Shown here one piece after another: positions 10,493 to 22,082 of a stretch of 64,000 nt of DNA. The stretch is from Sugiyamaella lignohabitans (lineage: Eukaryota; Ascomycota; Dipodascomycetes; Dipodascales; Trichomonascaceae): the NCBI RefSeq assembly GCF_001640025.1, contig NC_031674.1, positions 4,030,001 through 4,094,000 on the forward strand. The letters are read 5' to 3'. The notes under the pieces were generated by a model. It was not told where the DNA came from and made no database searches. It saw only the letters and a list, made by a program, of their open reading frames with translations. Position numbers and translations under genes: made by a program. The stretch's first letter is position 1. Each line of letters starts with the position of its first letter.

Positions 10493-12115
10493 ATGGACCC
10501 AGCAGGTTCTCTGCCGTCTGTAACACTAACAGAGGTTCTTGACTATATACGTAATGAGAACCTTGTTCAAAAACGAGCATTCTCTAGCGGAAGTAAGGGA
10601 TTGGATCAGATGCTGGACTATAGAGCTATCAGTAACCGACATCGAAATACACCTCCAGCCAGATCACAAACCAAAATAAGTCAAGAGACAGGGATTCGAA
10701 GAGGATCTGTAGTCGAGATATCTGGCCCGCCAGGCAGTGGCAAGACTGCAATCGCACTGTCTCTTGTCAAAGAAGCGCTGCGACACAGACATCGCGTTCT
10801 TTGGGTCAGCACGACACAAACAATGATCCCTATGTCAAGATTAAAGCAGATGCGGTCATTTTCAAACGAAGAACTAAACCTGCTAACATTCGTTAGCATG
10901 AGCTCTGTGTCGCAGTTAATTCTTTATTTTCAACAGCAAGCAAGAGGAGAAAGATCGTCTCCAAGCGAAGCTGCACACTACCCGAACAAAAATGCGCTGA
11001 TAGTGGTTGAAGACCTGGCATTCCTTGTAAAGTGTTCAATGGGTGCCACTGGGGTGAGGGAAAGAGACCAGAGACGCCATAGTCAGATAATATCAGGTAT
11101 ACTCGAGAGCTCACACAGGTTAGCTAAGCTAACAAATACTGCAGTTCTAATACTTACAAGCATGGTAGCACGAACAGGTCTAACAGATGCACTGCCAACA
11201 ATGATCTCGGGGTTAGCTTTAGGAAATCTTCAGCATACAGTCGAAAGACGTATAATACTTCTTAAGGACGAGGGACGTCTGTATGCAATGGAGAATGACT
11301 ACTTTGTGGGGATAAGAATAACGGACCAGGGGATCGAAGATCGATTAAATAATACAACTACGGATTCGGTCGAACAAGAAAGTGGGAATGACATAGAGAA
11401 CAAGAAAATCGAGCTGGACGAGGAACAAAGAGGAAATGTCAACAACGAGTGTGGTCATGGGGGTCTTACGGAGGAACTGCCTAGTGAGAAGCTTATGGAG
11501 GGTCCTAAAATGCCACGTGAAACCCATACAAACCCACAAGCTTCTAAGGAGGGAAACGAGGGTCAAAATCATAATAAATCAAAACAAGGCTCAGATAGGG
11601 CACAAGACCAATCATACTATGGACTACACAAAGAAAAACAGAAGACTCATCAAGATACGGGGTCCGCATCCCCTGAAGTGGAGATCCCAGCGAATAAAGG
11701 GCTACAAAACACATACACATCAAACGGAGAGGACCGTGGAAGTGGACTCGACGGGTTTTCAAATAATTCAAGCTCAACATCAGAAGAGCATTACGATGAA
11801 AATGAAAACAACGGCAAGGCACCGGCTCCTGGAACTACAAAAGATAAGGTCAAGTACAACAGTCAGATACCCGAGTTAGTGCCATCAAAGTTACCAGAAC
11901 TCAAAGAGCCAGATCTCGAATCCTCTGTAACTTCATCGCCACTTGATCCAGGTATTACACACGAAATACTGCTGACTTCCCCGCCTGCAAAGAGATTTAG
12001 ACATGCATCACCGTCGAACGACGAAGGCAAGGGCCAGCAGGTAGTAATTTTTGCCGACGAGATTCCTAACAGTCAACCCGAGTGGTCTGATTCTGATATT
12101 ATTTACGCAGATTAG
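10493..12115 (+). CDS. Rad51-paralogue (RecA-like) ATPase, Rad55/Rad57 type
   Basis: The first about 285 of 540 residues form a RecA-like core: Walker A GPPGSGKT at 78-85 preceded by GIRRGSVVEIS, a Walker B-like strand ALIVVEDLAF at about 168-177, and a further core strand TNTAVLILTSMV near 215. This is the arrangement of Rad51 paralogues, which assist Rad51 filament formation in homologous recombination. The GPPG form of Walker A is closest to Rad55-like proteins, but assignment among paralogues is inference. Residues about 290-540 are hydrophilic, rich in Glu/Lys/Ser/Asn and unlike the family, probably a disordered tail. The ATG at 10493 is preceded by an overlapping upstream ATG at 10486, so translation may rely on leaky scanning. 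Confidence 0.78.
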   Translation: MDPAGSLPSVTLTEVLDYIRNENLVQKRAFSSGSKGLDQMLDYRAISNRHRNTPPARSQTKISQETGIRRGSVVEISGPPGSGKTAIALSLVKEALRHRHRVLWVSTTQTMIPMSRLKQMRSFSNEELNLLTFVSMSSVSQLILYFQQQARGERSSPSEAAHYPNKNALIVVEDLAFLVKCSMGATGVRERDQRRHSQIISGILESSHRLAKLTNTAVLILTSMVARTGLTDALPTMISGLALGNLQHTVERRIILLKDEGRLYAMENDYFVGIRITDQGIEDRLNNTTTDSVEQESGNDIENKKIELDEEQRGNVNNECGHGGLTEELPSEKLMEGPKMPRETHTNPQASKEGNEGQNHNKSKQGSDRAQDQSYYGLHKEKQKTHQDTGSASPEVEIPANKGLQNTYTSNGEDRGSGLDGFSNNSSSTSEEHYDENENNGKAPAPGTTKDKVKYNSQIPELVPSKLPELKEPDLESSVTSSPLDPGITHEILLTSPPAKRFRHASPSNDEGKGQQVVIFADEIPNSQPEWSDSDIIYAD

Positions 12116-15100
12116 ATTGGGATTCCCACTGTACGTCCGACGATTACCAACCCACAGAGAGAAGGTGACTAACCCTGGCGCACGAGTTTAATCAGCTACC
12201 TATGGCACTTACCAGTAGGTACCTTCCTACAAGGACCCCTTTATCTACTTCACGGTCTCATTATTTTTGAATCCATACACTTCAACAGGTTACTGCAATA
12301 CTACTAGGGCATAAAATCTTATTTCACACATGTATCCGTCTTTCCATAAACAAGAGGAAGCTCCAGTCTATCTTCTAATCGCAGTAGTATTCTTGTTGGG
12401 TAATGTAGGTGATAGGTGGGGTCAATCCGCATATGAATCAAATTCTAGCACAAGAATCAAAAGTCTATAAACCGTCTTTAACATTTCTATTTGCTTGAAT
12501 ATTCTAAAATATGTAGTTTATCTTATTTTTACTACCATTGCATTGATTTAATTCATACCCAGTTAACTTTGAGCTGTAGTACTATTAAACGTCACATAGC
12601 CCAATATGTCCCCAGTAGATAAGAAATATAGGATTATCCGATGATATCCACTATCTTCATAGAGGGAGGAGTTGACCAGCCAGCCCCCATTCTAACAACC
12701 GTGCTATAAGTCAGCCATGCAGATTAAGTACAAGTTCAGGTGCAGAAGGGCTTGCAAATGCACTGTCGTTCATGGTAGTTAATTTGCTTTTTCCCATTTT
12801 CCGACTTCCTTTACAAGATTCTGGGAATGGAGATACGAGCTGCAGCAGGCAGAACATGGTTTAGCCGACGAAATCAACAGCATCCATATTAGGCGTCTGC
12901 ATAGCTAAATTTGGACCACATTTAAAGTTTAAAAGTCTAGGTTAATGGTTTAATACCAAAAAAATAAGCATCAATGAAGGCTGGCCTTTTGTGGTAGACT
13001 AGTGCTGTGACTGATCAGTTGTCAATTTCGTAGATATTCACGGACGGACGATAAACAACTACAAGTGATGAGCAGATTGATTGTTCAGCTCACTCAAACT
13101 AGCGATGATTTCATAGACTTAGACTTTATAGTAATCAACGTAATGGCCAACCTCACTTTAGGGAGTTGCATCTGTTAAAGCAGTCTACAGCCAAACCAGT
13201 GCATGTGAGTAATTGTGTTGAGAGTGAGGGCTAGCAGGTTAAACTAAGCCTTGCTTGCCAACGGGGAAACCGGGAAGCAAGATGCGTAGCCGTTTTACAT
13301 CACATATTGACAACCCTAACTACTTAGTAGTCAAGCCCACCATGGACTATTGTCATACAATTGTCATCAATAGAGCTGATGGAAGGGGGGGGGGGGTATA
13401 CAACAGTTGACAACAGTTGTTATTCCGCTAGTCACCAGTCATCCGCTCTATTAATAGATGGCCCTTGGCATGTGCGCTTAGCAAGATATAATTTTCCATG
13501 CTACACTCCGCTTAAGGTTCGGAGTACAGAGCACAGAGCATGGAGATCCCGAAGCTCAGAGTTTGTTATATAATATTTGCTATTCATGACTGAGGTCTAT
13601 TAATACTTTACTTGGCAGGTGATCTTTGGTTTGGCAAGTGTACGACATAAACCTTAGCTCTGGGAAATGACGTAGAACGGATGGACCATTAGACGGCGGC
13701 ATGGTCGGAAAAAAAAACGTCCAGGCGCCAGCGCTCGGCCTGTCAAACCGGAGATAGCAACGCCGGCAAGGAAAAACCAGCCACACATGTAATAAGCCTG
13801 AGAAGCAAGCTTGTTAACACAGAGGGAAAAACAGGCATCAGGCGGGTTGACCCAGATGGGAATAAGAGCGGCGCTCTGCCAAGCCCTATGATGACAACAT
13901 ATGTTGTTAAGTCAGTTTGTTTACACTAATATGAGCCCGTACCTGATTAAGATTTTTTTTTTACTTTGCTACGGATAAACACGGTAGTGTTCAATGCTTA
14001 TCGTATAGGGTTACAATCAATAATTATCCGCCAGGCAGCACCAGAATATTCCAAATTAATATAAAGTTTACCAAAACTTTTTTTTGATTTCTTGAAATAA
14101 AGTTAATCAGCACGCCAGTTGGGGCAAGCAGGCAAATATGCAGGTGCAACAGGTGTGATTTTAGGACATCAAATTATCACGGGCGTTAGAGCTCAAAAGG
14201 TGTAGCAATAATAAATAAATGGAATGGTGGTGCTTATACGACTGGTGTTTTGTTTGCTGTTTGTTTATAGACAATTAGCCTGGCCCCCGCCCGCTACCAG
14301 GCATATGGGTAGTTTTTGAGACTGCATTTCGCTGATATGTAGAAATGTAGAGCTTCGCTGCACATGGCACATAGATAGCGTCCAGCGGGTCAGCTGGCCA
14401 GAAACGAAGTACCAGCCTTGCTGATACCGATTAAACGTGCATGTTTGTTTCACTGTAGTGTGTAGAGCTTAAAAGGCTTCACAGGAAGGGGAAAGTTATA
14501 GGCTTAACGGAATAGCTGAAGTTGTGGAGTGCTTTTCGATCACTTTCAATCGGTCGGTGGTGGGGGTTGTGAGAGGGGTCCCCTGGGGGGAAGAATGAAT
14601 AGAGTATCGCCAAATGCAATACGGATCCCGATTCGATACGATAGATAGATTATATACTAGCTTTCAAGTTATGAACAGCACTGACCTACTTACGATGAAG
14701 AGTATGCTGTTCTTCCGTTATTCTTCTTATTATATCTATTAGTATAATAATAATTTAACTATTATTAACCTTCACATTATGATCGCTACGATTGGAAACT
14801 GAAAGTCTGATATTCAACGGCCATCTACAACTACAACCTACCTTGGATGTTAATGGTGTAGACCACACTGCAGGCAAGTCACCAAAGCCTGAGAATGCTC
14901 CATGCCCCGCCAATATACCCCCTTGTTAAGATCAAGGGAATCAGGTAGCAGTTACAGTGATCGGAATGGCTTTTTTATTGAGCGAGCGTGACTGCTGGCC
15001 CGAATCGCAGTAAATAGATACACATACAAGGCGGCCATACTGGGCGGTAGGTCTCGCAGAATCGAGTTGCTAACAACTAAGATGTGGTATGTTGTTCTGT

Positions 15101-17838
15101 CGTGTGAATGGTCTCAAAATTTTAGTCTAGCCATAATTAGCCATACCGTTAGAGAGCAGTCATACTTTAGGTAATAGAAGTACCAGTTCTGGATCCTGTA
15201 GTCAGACCTTAAACTATGCCATTAAACTAAGCCAGCTAGGGTAGCATACACCCTAAAACCAACCACCATTTTCAACACCGACAATACCATGTATTCCTAG
15301 TTTAATTAAGCCTTACAGTGAGTGATATACAACAACTAGTACTGTGTTAACATGTGGATATAATTAATTAAGTGTATATACTATAATCTAGTCCGCTAGT
15401 ACTCTGGTAATGATTCGCACCTCAATAGGGAAAGAGTGGATAGGTTCGCGTCGATAGTGCATTTTTCTCGATTTAACAAGACAGGATGTATGTATCATAC
15501 GCCAGTCAGTATGTTGATATGATTTTTTAACAGACAATTCTTGCTCCAGCGAGGGTCATCAAATGTTGTGCAACACATATTTGTATCATGGCAACGCATA
15601 TTGGAGCGAAATCGACCATAAGCGGCGTCAGTTTTCAGAAGCAGCTGCAGCAGCACCAGTACCACCAGAAGCACGGGCAGTGGGATCGGTTGCATTAACT
15701 TAAGTCGTCAGGCACTGTCTGCCTAAAGAGTTGTAGGTCAATTCTGCTTGAAAATTTGCTTGGACCGCCGGAGATCTGTCAACTGCTACACCTCTGTTGA
15801 GCGCCATAAGAGGCAGGCACTGTGAGATTCTCGCAGAGACAACCGGAGGTTGGCCAGCAGGTAGTAGGCTCGGTGCTAATCTTAGCAAGCACGGCCGGCC
15901 TGATTCAGCGGTCTGTGCTAGCAGTCATGCTATGCTAGCCAAGAGAAATTTTTTGAAAGTAAAACAATTATTAAACAAAAGACTAATTATAGCTTTGACA
16001 CTAGTCCCACTGGCCCACTAGTTCATGTTTATGTTTACCGACTGTTACAACTTCAACTTGGGCCAACGGTAGGGCCGTGGCCGTGCATTCTGGTACTCTA
16101 AAATACCACAACAAACAGTCATAGTGGCAGCAGTTGTCATGTTAGCTGGTGCACAGCAGTGATCCAGAAGTCACCTCTACACTATATAGGCTTAAAATTA
16201 CCAGCAATATATTTTCGATACCAAAATAGTGTCATATTGTATGTTATCTGCTGCTGCGTCTGAGAGTCAAACGAGATAATTCAAATAAATAATACAAATA
16301 TAATAATAAAATAACTGATCATAACAATAACAAGCCTGACCAACAATAATTGGTTTTTTCTATTGCTATGCAGTTGAAATTATTATCCATGCCACCATCT
16401 ATACCGCCTTTGTCTTCCCCTACTAATTGACCTCGTCTTGTGCTGGCTTGTCATTCTACTTGAGGGATCTCACGATTGTCACGAAAAAGCAGCTTTGATT
16501 CAGGGCCGTAGATGCTCCTATGGCGGTACACATTGACTTGCTTTTTATATGCTTATTTTTAGACATATTTCCGTTTATCCGTTTTGGGAGATTGATTTAC
16601 TGGAACGTTCCGAGCGATTGCAGATACATTTCTTTTTGGTGGTATGGCTGGTTGGTCTAACTACATAGATCAGCAGGATGAACAAGGGTGAGATGGGGGT
16701 CGCGAGAGGTTGTAGGGAGTGGTGGGTGGTAGGTAGTCGGGCAGGTAATGTTAGGGGCTGGCGCAACAGACGGGGAGGGGGGACAGCAAAGAAAAAGGGA
16801 ACACACGAGGATCGGGTTGACGGGAGGTTCGGGGGTAGGAAGGTGGGCCAGATGTTGACCGCAACGCCGGTTGCTAAGAATAACATTAGAAACAATGGCC
16901 ATGATTTATTGGAGAAATCCGCCATACTCAGCAATAGAATATACTCTAAAGCTGAGATCCAAAACCTTTGGGATGACAACAAAGCCGATATCTGACTTTC
17001 AATGACTTCTGTGGTTTTCCTCAGCCAGTCACCCAGTTTATGGGCGTCAATACACCACCCCACTCAGCACCGGCCCCCTTGCGAGCCCTTGGGCCGGCTT
17101 GGGGGCTCTTACACGGGTCGGCGGGCGTACCTCTTTGCAGCAGCAGCAGCAGCGAGCCTAGCGTCCCATAGCACACCTAAAGCTTATGGCTTTGCCGCTT
17201 AGTATGTCAACGACCGACATCATCGCGGAAAAATCTCAGAGCTCACGTTGGCATCGCCGCCCAAAAATGATGCTGAACCCTTCTTCGGGTATGCCCCTAA
17301 CTATCACCCGTCATCTAGGCCCAAATAGGAGAGTGTCCTACTAATTTAAGAAATGCCTCTTTTTAGCGCTATCATACTATTTTTATTCCCTGCACACCAC
17401 TCCTGCACTGTGCATAGAGAATTGCTTTTGCATGTATACTTTCTCATTCTCGCCAACTTCAATTCGGCCCCCCATTCCCTAATTGAGATATACATGTTTG
17501 TTAATATTTGAATTTGTTTTTAGCTACCTGCACAAACTAGAATTTGCTTTTTCAGGCTTTTGTTTTTATTTTTTTTTTGCTGGCCAGTCATAGCTTTTGT
17601 ACTGCAAATCTATCAACTTGTGCCCCTGCAACCCAGAGTTGACGGCGCTATCTGCCAGTCAGACCAAAATTTATATAAACCAACAAGATTCCAGAAAAAA
17701 TATCTTTTCTTTCTCTTTTTTCTTTCCTCACACATTCGTTGTCTTGAAGTCATTCGCTTACTATATCACTACAGCCGTCGAATTTTCGCGCTATAATCTT
17801 AATTAACAAACAACCAACACCCCAATTCCAAATTAAAA
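12116..17838. other. 5.7 kb region without a convincing gene
   Basis: Open frames are short (mostly under 80 codons, the longest 162), mutually overlapping and low in complexity. I see no tRNA, domain motif or splice-joined frame. Notable contents are a G12 run at 13385-13396 followed by CAACAGTTG repeated twice, a strongly G-rich strand at about 16680-16800, several TTAATTAA sites near 15300-15370, and a promoter at the right end. It could be an extended promoter of the cell-wall gene, decayed mobile DNA, a centromere or other chromosomal element; the sequence alone does not decide. Confidence 0.4.
17672..17838 (+). promoter_or_regulatory. core promoter of the cell-wall protein gene
   Basis: A TATATAA element at about 17672 is followed by a dense T/C tract (about 17701-17735) and an A/C-rich leader ending AAATTAAAAATG. 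This order (TATA, pyrimidine tract, A-rich leader) is typical of highly expressed yeast genes and agrees with the extreme codon bias of the gene behind it. Confidence 0.6.
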
Positions 17839-18327
17839 ATGAAGTTCACTGTCGCTGCTGCCGCTCTCGTTGCTGGTGCCTCTGCCGCCGAGTTCACCAA
17901 CTCCACTGGTAACTTTACCACCATCACCTCTGAGGTTGTTGCCACTTCTACTGAAGTTGTCACTGCTTACACCACCTACTGTCCTCTTGCTACCACCATT
18001 GTCGAGAACAACTCCACCATTGTTGTCACTGAGGCCACCACCCTCACTGTCACCAACTGTCCTTGCACCAGAACCAAGACTTTCACTACCCTCACCACCA
18101 CTGTCTGCCCTGTTTCTGAGACTCCTGCCCCTGCTAAGTCTGCTGCTCCTGCTGCCCCTACCACTGAGGCCGCTGCTCCTACTACTGAGGCTGCTGTCCC
18201 TGCTGCTCCTACCACTGCCGCCCCTGCTGAGGAGTCTGCTGCTGCTACCGTTGCTCAAGGTGCCGCTGGTCACGCCGTTGTCGGATCTGGTGCTTTCGCC
18301 CTCGCCGTTGCTGCTTACTTCCTTTAA
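17839..18327 (+). CDS. small GPI-type cell-wall mannoprotein, Sed1-like
   Basis: A 162-residue secreted protein. Residues 1-17 are a signal peptide (MKFTVAAAALVAGASA, cleavage before or after Ala-Glu). The mature part is Thr/Ser/Ala-rich with NxT/S sites. It carries VVTAYTTYCPLATT and ATTLTVTNCPCTRT, the paired TYCP/NCPC pattern found in Sed1-like wall proteins, then Pro/Ala/Thr repeats (APTTEAA). The C-terminus is hydrophobic (AVVGSGAFALAVAAYFL) after a small-residue omega region, as expected for a GPI-anchor signal. Codon use is almost restricted to favoured GCT/GCC, ACC/ACT, GTC/GTT, implying high expression. That bias also leaves open frames antisense and in another forward frame; they are shadows. 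Role: structural wall component (inference from family). Confidence 0.88.
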   Translation: MKFTVAAAALVAGASAAEFTNSTGNFTTITSEVVATSTEVVTAYTTYCPLATTIVENNSTIVVTEATTLTVTNCPCTRTKTFTTLTTTVCPVSETPAPAKSAAPAAPTTEAAAPTTEAAVPAAPTTAAPAEESAAATVAQGAAGHAVVGSGAFALAVAAYFL

Positions 18328-19124
18328 GTGGACTATGTAATATTTAGTAATGATTTTTTATTTTAATATTACGGAAGGAAAATAGACGTTAATATACCAT
18401 GTTACTTGATAACGTTTTTTGCAAGGAGCTTTTTCTATTCTTTTTTCTTTCTATTTCTCATGTATTTTTGATCTAATATTTATATTATTATTTTTGAATA
18501 CTTTTGTAAATTTTATTCTATTTTCTTTTTAAAACTTCCATCAGATTTTTCTGACAAACAGATAGAGCTCCGCTTGGCTGCTAGGACATTGCGGAATCGT
18601 AGCTGAAGGGATTCGAGCGAAGAAATAGGAGCCGCGGGGGAATGGAGCAGGGCCCCAGCTACCAGAGCAATTTCCCGGTCCATGTTATTTTTCTGGTATC
18701 CAACTGCTGTTTATACTTTATTCGCGTCTACCGAACCATGCTTTTCGATCCCAAGAGACGATGTACCGCAGGGGTGTTTTCATGAGATTACGTACATGCA
18801 TATAGGAGCGATTCGCGTTCGCCTGTACCCCTGTCCAACTTTCCCTTGCGTACGCAATTCAGTCGACTTGACAACCGGCCTGGCCACCTGGCTGCTCAAT
18901 ACGTGTGGACGACAGGGGGTGACTCGAGTCGTCAATATCCTGCGGTGTTCACTGGCTCCCATGAACTTCTCAGAGAAAGAAAACATGTTACAAATCCAAC
19001 GGCGACAGCTCTACAGGGTCTGGAGGCTCTGGCTCAGACCCAGAGCCTCCAGACCCTAGGTGAGAACTAATGCCCGGGTACTATCTACTACTAAACATGC
19101 ATGTTTTATTGGTAAAGATCCTGT
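18328..19124. other. intergenic region between convergent cell-wall and UBP3-like genes
   Basis: The first 200 bp are A/T-rich, suitable for 3' end formation of the wall-protein mRNA. The rest contains a 125-codon frame without protein-like features and the perfect hairpin at 19015-19057. No gene is supported. Confidence 0.45.
19015..19057. repeat. perfect GC-rich hairpin, 18-bp stem, 7-nt loop
   Basis: The left arm AGGGTCTGGAGGCTCTGG (19015-19032) is exactly complementary to 19040-19057, with loop ctcagac. It sits between two convergent genes, 68 bp beyond the stop of the UBP3-like gene. It could end transcription, mark a small RNA, or be a replication or recombination-prone palindrome. Confidence 0.75.
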
Positions 19125-21278
19125 CTATTTATCTAAAGTGTAAAATAACAAGTATGCAGTTTTGCTGGTGGATATTGAATTGTCCGGAGACAGAGTGCCC
19201 GGTTGATGGATCTTGGTTAAGGAGATGTCGTCGATACCAGTCCATCCTGTTCGAGACTTGACGTCTACCGTATAATGGCCGACGGTAGCAGATGGGCCAT
19301 GGTGATACACCACAGCAAATAATGAGTACTTGTGGGGTACATTATCTGGCGTAGAGATTGTCAGATCGTCACTAAATGAGATTGGTTTGGTGATTTTTTT
19401 GACATCGTCAGTATCACTTCCCGTTCCCCACGAATCAAATGAATACGTAAATCTTTTAAGGTGAACAATGAGAACACGGGGCAGAATATCAAAAAGTACT
19501 TGCTTAGTGGCCTTGGTCTGTCCCTTTTGGGAGGTCGAATATAAAATAGTTTCTGGTTCGCACATGGTAGCAATGGCCTCCTCTATGCTGGTAACACGCT
19601 CATCCGAAATGTCGAGCTGAACATGTTGAAATGGGTCATAAGTGATAGACGGCGGTTTGTTTTGACTGGGAAAGCTTAGCACAGACTTGAATCGGCCACC
19701 AAAGAGCTTGCCAATCGGTGTGTTCGTTACTCCACCGCCTGAAAAACGAGATTGAAGAGGTTTATTTTTCTTGCCTACCTCAACCCATGAAGCGGCATTT
19801 GCTGTCATAGAAGCCGCCATAGATGGAGAGTTGGGTGCTGTACTGTTGGCCGAATTATTAGCAGTTGATAGCGGTGTGCTGTAAGCGCTAATTGCACCAT
19901 CAATATCCGATTCCAGCTTCTCAGCTTTCAAAAACTCATCTTCAAGACTTTCCAAAAGCATTCCCAAAAATTCCTGAGCATCCTCTTGCCGACCTCTTTG
20001 CAAATGACGGAACCGGCTGTTCTGTATAATAATATTATAGAATGAATCTGCCGTGTAAGGGCTGGGATTTGGGGAACTGAATTCAGTCATGAATTCAATT
20101 AACCCATCAAGGATTGGTGTATCACTAATCATTTTATGCTGAACAGATGATCCTAAGCTCATAATAAGACTGTAGAAATGTTCAGAATGGGTGAGAACCT
20201 GTAGAACTGAGTTCATAAAACAGATATTTCCTTGATTGACCAGTCCTCGGGCATGATCTGCTTGACGTCGACTGTTGTAATTATATAGGGATGTGGCTTT
20301 CCCCAGCGTGAGTGCTAATGGAGGAGCTGCGGTCACCACTGGTGAAGGTATTGTAATACCACCGTTTGACGGCAGAGTGCTATTCGTAGGAGTAGGTTTG
20401 TTAGTTGCCTCCATGGTAGAGCCGTTTGTTTTCGTGGTTCCATTCGCTCCAGTACTCATCGTTCCATTAAACTGCTTAGCAGACACATCAGGTGTCTGCG
20501 ATGCCACAGCAACATTCGTCGCTGTTCTAGGTGCCACCGTTGTGCTGATGCCAGGAGTATTTGACTTTGTTGAGGGGGCCTTAACAGACGGCTCAGAGCT
20601 CGTTGGTGCAGGTAACTGTGGTTTAGCTAGAGCTGGCCGTGCGATGTCGGCCCATGCTCGTGGTTTAGACCCTAAACTAGCATCTATCGAACTCGGTGCT
20701 ATTGGTTGACGTTTGTGTGGGGAAGAAGTCGTTGTAGATTTTGGATCAGGTGCTATGGGTTGCAAAGATGCTACGGATGGTGACTGAGTGGATGCTGGAA
20801 CAGATGCAGGAACAGATGCTGATGTTGATGCTGATGCTGATGCTGATACTGATGCTGATGCTGATGATAATGCTTGTGATGTTGATGCTGGTGGTGATGC
20901 TGAAGTAGATGACGTCGCTATTGGCGCTGGTCGTGGCCATGCAACATCACGAAGGTCCTGGCCCAGAGATTTCCATCTCCACACTCTATTTCGCTTTGGG
21001 AAATCTCCAGCATTTGGCGAATACCAGGGAACGCTCTAGAGCCTCTGTTAGGTTCTATAACTATTACTACAGACAGCCCATGAGAATTTAGTATCACCAA
21101 TATAAAATTCCATCAGGATGTTTTAGCCTTTCAATATATGAAGCCACATGAAATAAACTGAGAGTAATGATCCCCATATACTTACGACTAGTCCTGCCCT
21201 GTACTTATTCCGTAGTTCAGTTATATACACATCATCCAGATTTACAGGTATAAAGTCCGTTTCAGGACCAATGCTCAT
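19125..21278 (-). CDS. UBP3: ubiquitin-specific protease, Ubp3/USP10-like
   Basis: Spliced model: exon 1 21278-21186, exon 2 21035-19125, giving 667 residues. Joining is in phase and reads NKYRAGLV then SVPWYSPNAG. The Cys box GLVNQGNICFMNSVLQ places the nucleophile at about Cys303, and the NICFMNS form is characteristic of Ubp3/USP10. The His box GHYTVDV has the catalytic His at about 618, and WTGIDD follows. Residues about 45-280 are a Ser/Ala/Pro/Thr linker, including a Ser-Ala tract coded by a GATGCT-like hexamer repeat on the plus strand (20816-20876). The family removes ubiquitin, and Ubp3 with Bre5 acts in vesicle transport and ribophagy; that role here is inference. Length is shorter than S. 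cerevisiae Ubp3, mainly in the N-terminal region. Confidence 0.85.
21036..21185 (-). other. intron in UBP3-like gene (150 nt)
   Basis: The donor GTAAGTATA starts at 21185 and the branch CTAAC is at 21051-21047. The acceptor CTCTAG ends at 21036. A nearer AG (CTAACAG) would bring an in-frame stop two codons later, so the second AG is used. Confidence 0.8.
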
Positions 21279-22082
21279 GTTGAAATACACAGAAAAGGTG
21301 CCTGATCTAAATTTCACCTGGGAGTTCTATCAAGTTCTGTTTCGTCTTTAATTGTAAATGAGTTTCAAATTAGAGCCTATTAGCTTTGATCGATACAAGC
21401 AGAGGTATTAGTATAGCAAGAAGCTAGAAGCAAATATCGTAGTCGAGTAATATATTGGAGTTTTGTTGAAAGTTGTTGGCAGTATTTTGAAAAACTCTTG
21501 ACAAATCTAAATTCCAAGCACTTTAGTTAGTTGGGTTGGGATTGACGATTGTCTGCAGCCGTACTTCTCATAACACTTGGCGCCGCAATAGTGCAATCGT
21601 GACTAACTCCGACCTATTTCTGTCTGCCGGTTAGACTGTTTATATAGAAAGCTGTTTATATATATCTTGTGGAATCACTTGAATTATTTTTTTTAGTCTA
21701 TTGGAGAGGGTACAACAGACATAACATCGACCACTGATGCTCTGTTTGAGCCAGTCTGCTAGGTGAAGCTGGTTGGGAATCTATGATGGGAATTTCACCG
21801 GATGCTGCCGATTGCTGCAGGCCACCCTGAGCACCCTGAAATACCCCTGAATTTCCTGTGAACCAACAAATTCTCCCAGCAACAACAGCTTTGGGCAAGA
21901 TGTTTTGACAAAATAGGAGGATATAGAACTCAGCGGTGACTACATAACTTACTCGGTATGGGCGAATCGTGATCTCTATAGACTCTAGTCGTCTCATGCG
22001 AAGTAGGTGCAAGCGTGGTCTGGGTGCGGGCTCTGCTCCGGCCGCCGAAGGCATACCCCCTTCATCCGTTCACAGAATTACA
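21279..22082. other. intergenic region, UBP3-like promoter and SWIM gene 3' end
   Basis: Mixed A/T-rich sequence with no supported gene. The open frame on the complement near 21698-22054 overlaps nothing recognisable and lacks domain patterns. Confidence 0.4.

Noticed and set aside
5007..17041. 14-bp match CCAGTCACCCAGTT at about 5010 and 17028
   Set aside because: A 14-mer match in 64 kb is expected by chance several times; flanks do not match.
16575..17063. 162-codon frame on the minus strand with a hydrophobic stretch (MADFSNKSWPLFLMLFLATG)
   Set aside because: The second half is antisense to the G-rich tract and low in complexity, there is no ATG at the frame start, and no family resemblance. 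A real short membrane peptide from the inner ATG cannot be excluded.
17833..18273. 146-codon antisense frame over the cell-wall gene (Ser/Gly/Arg-rich)
   Set aside because: It is the complement of biased GCT/ACC/GTC codons of a clear secreted protein; no protein-like pattern of its own.
17870..18340. 156-codon Leu/Pro-rich frame in the same region
   Set aside because: Out-of-frame shadow of the same gene; composition follows the codon bias.
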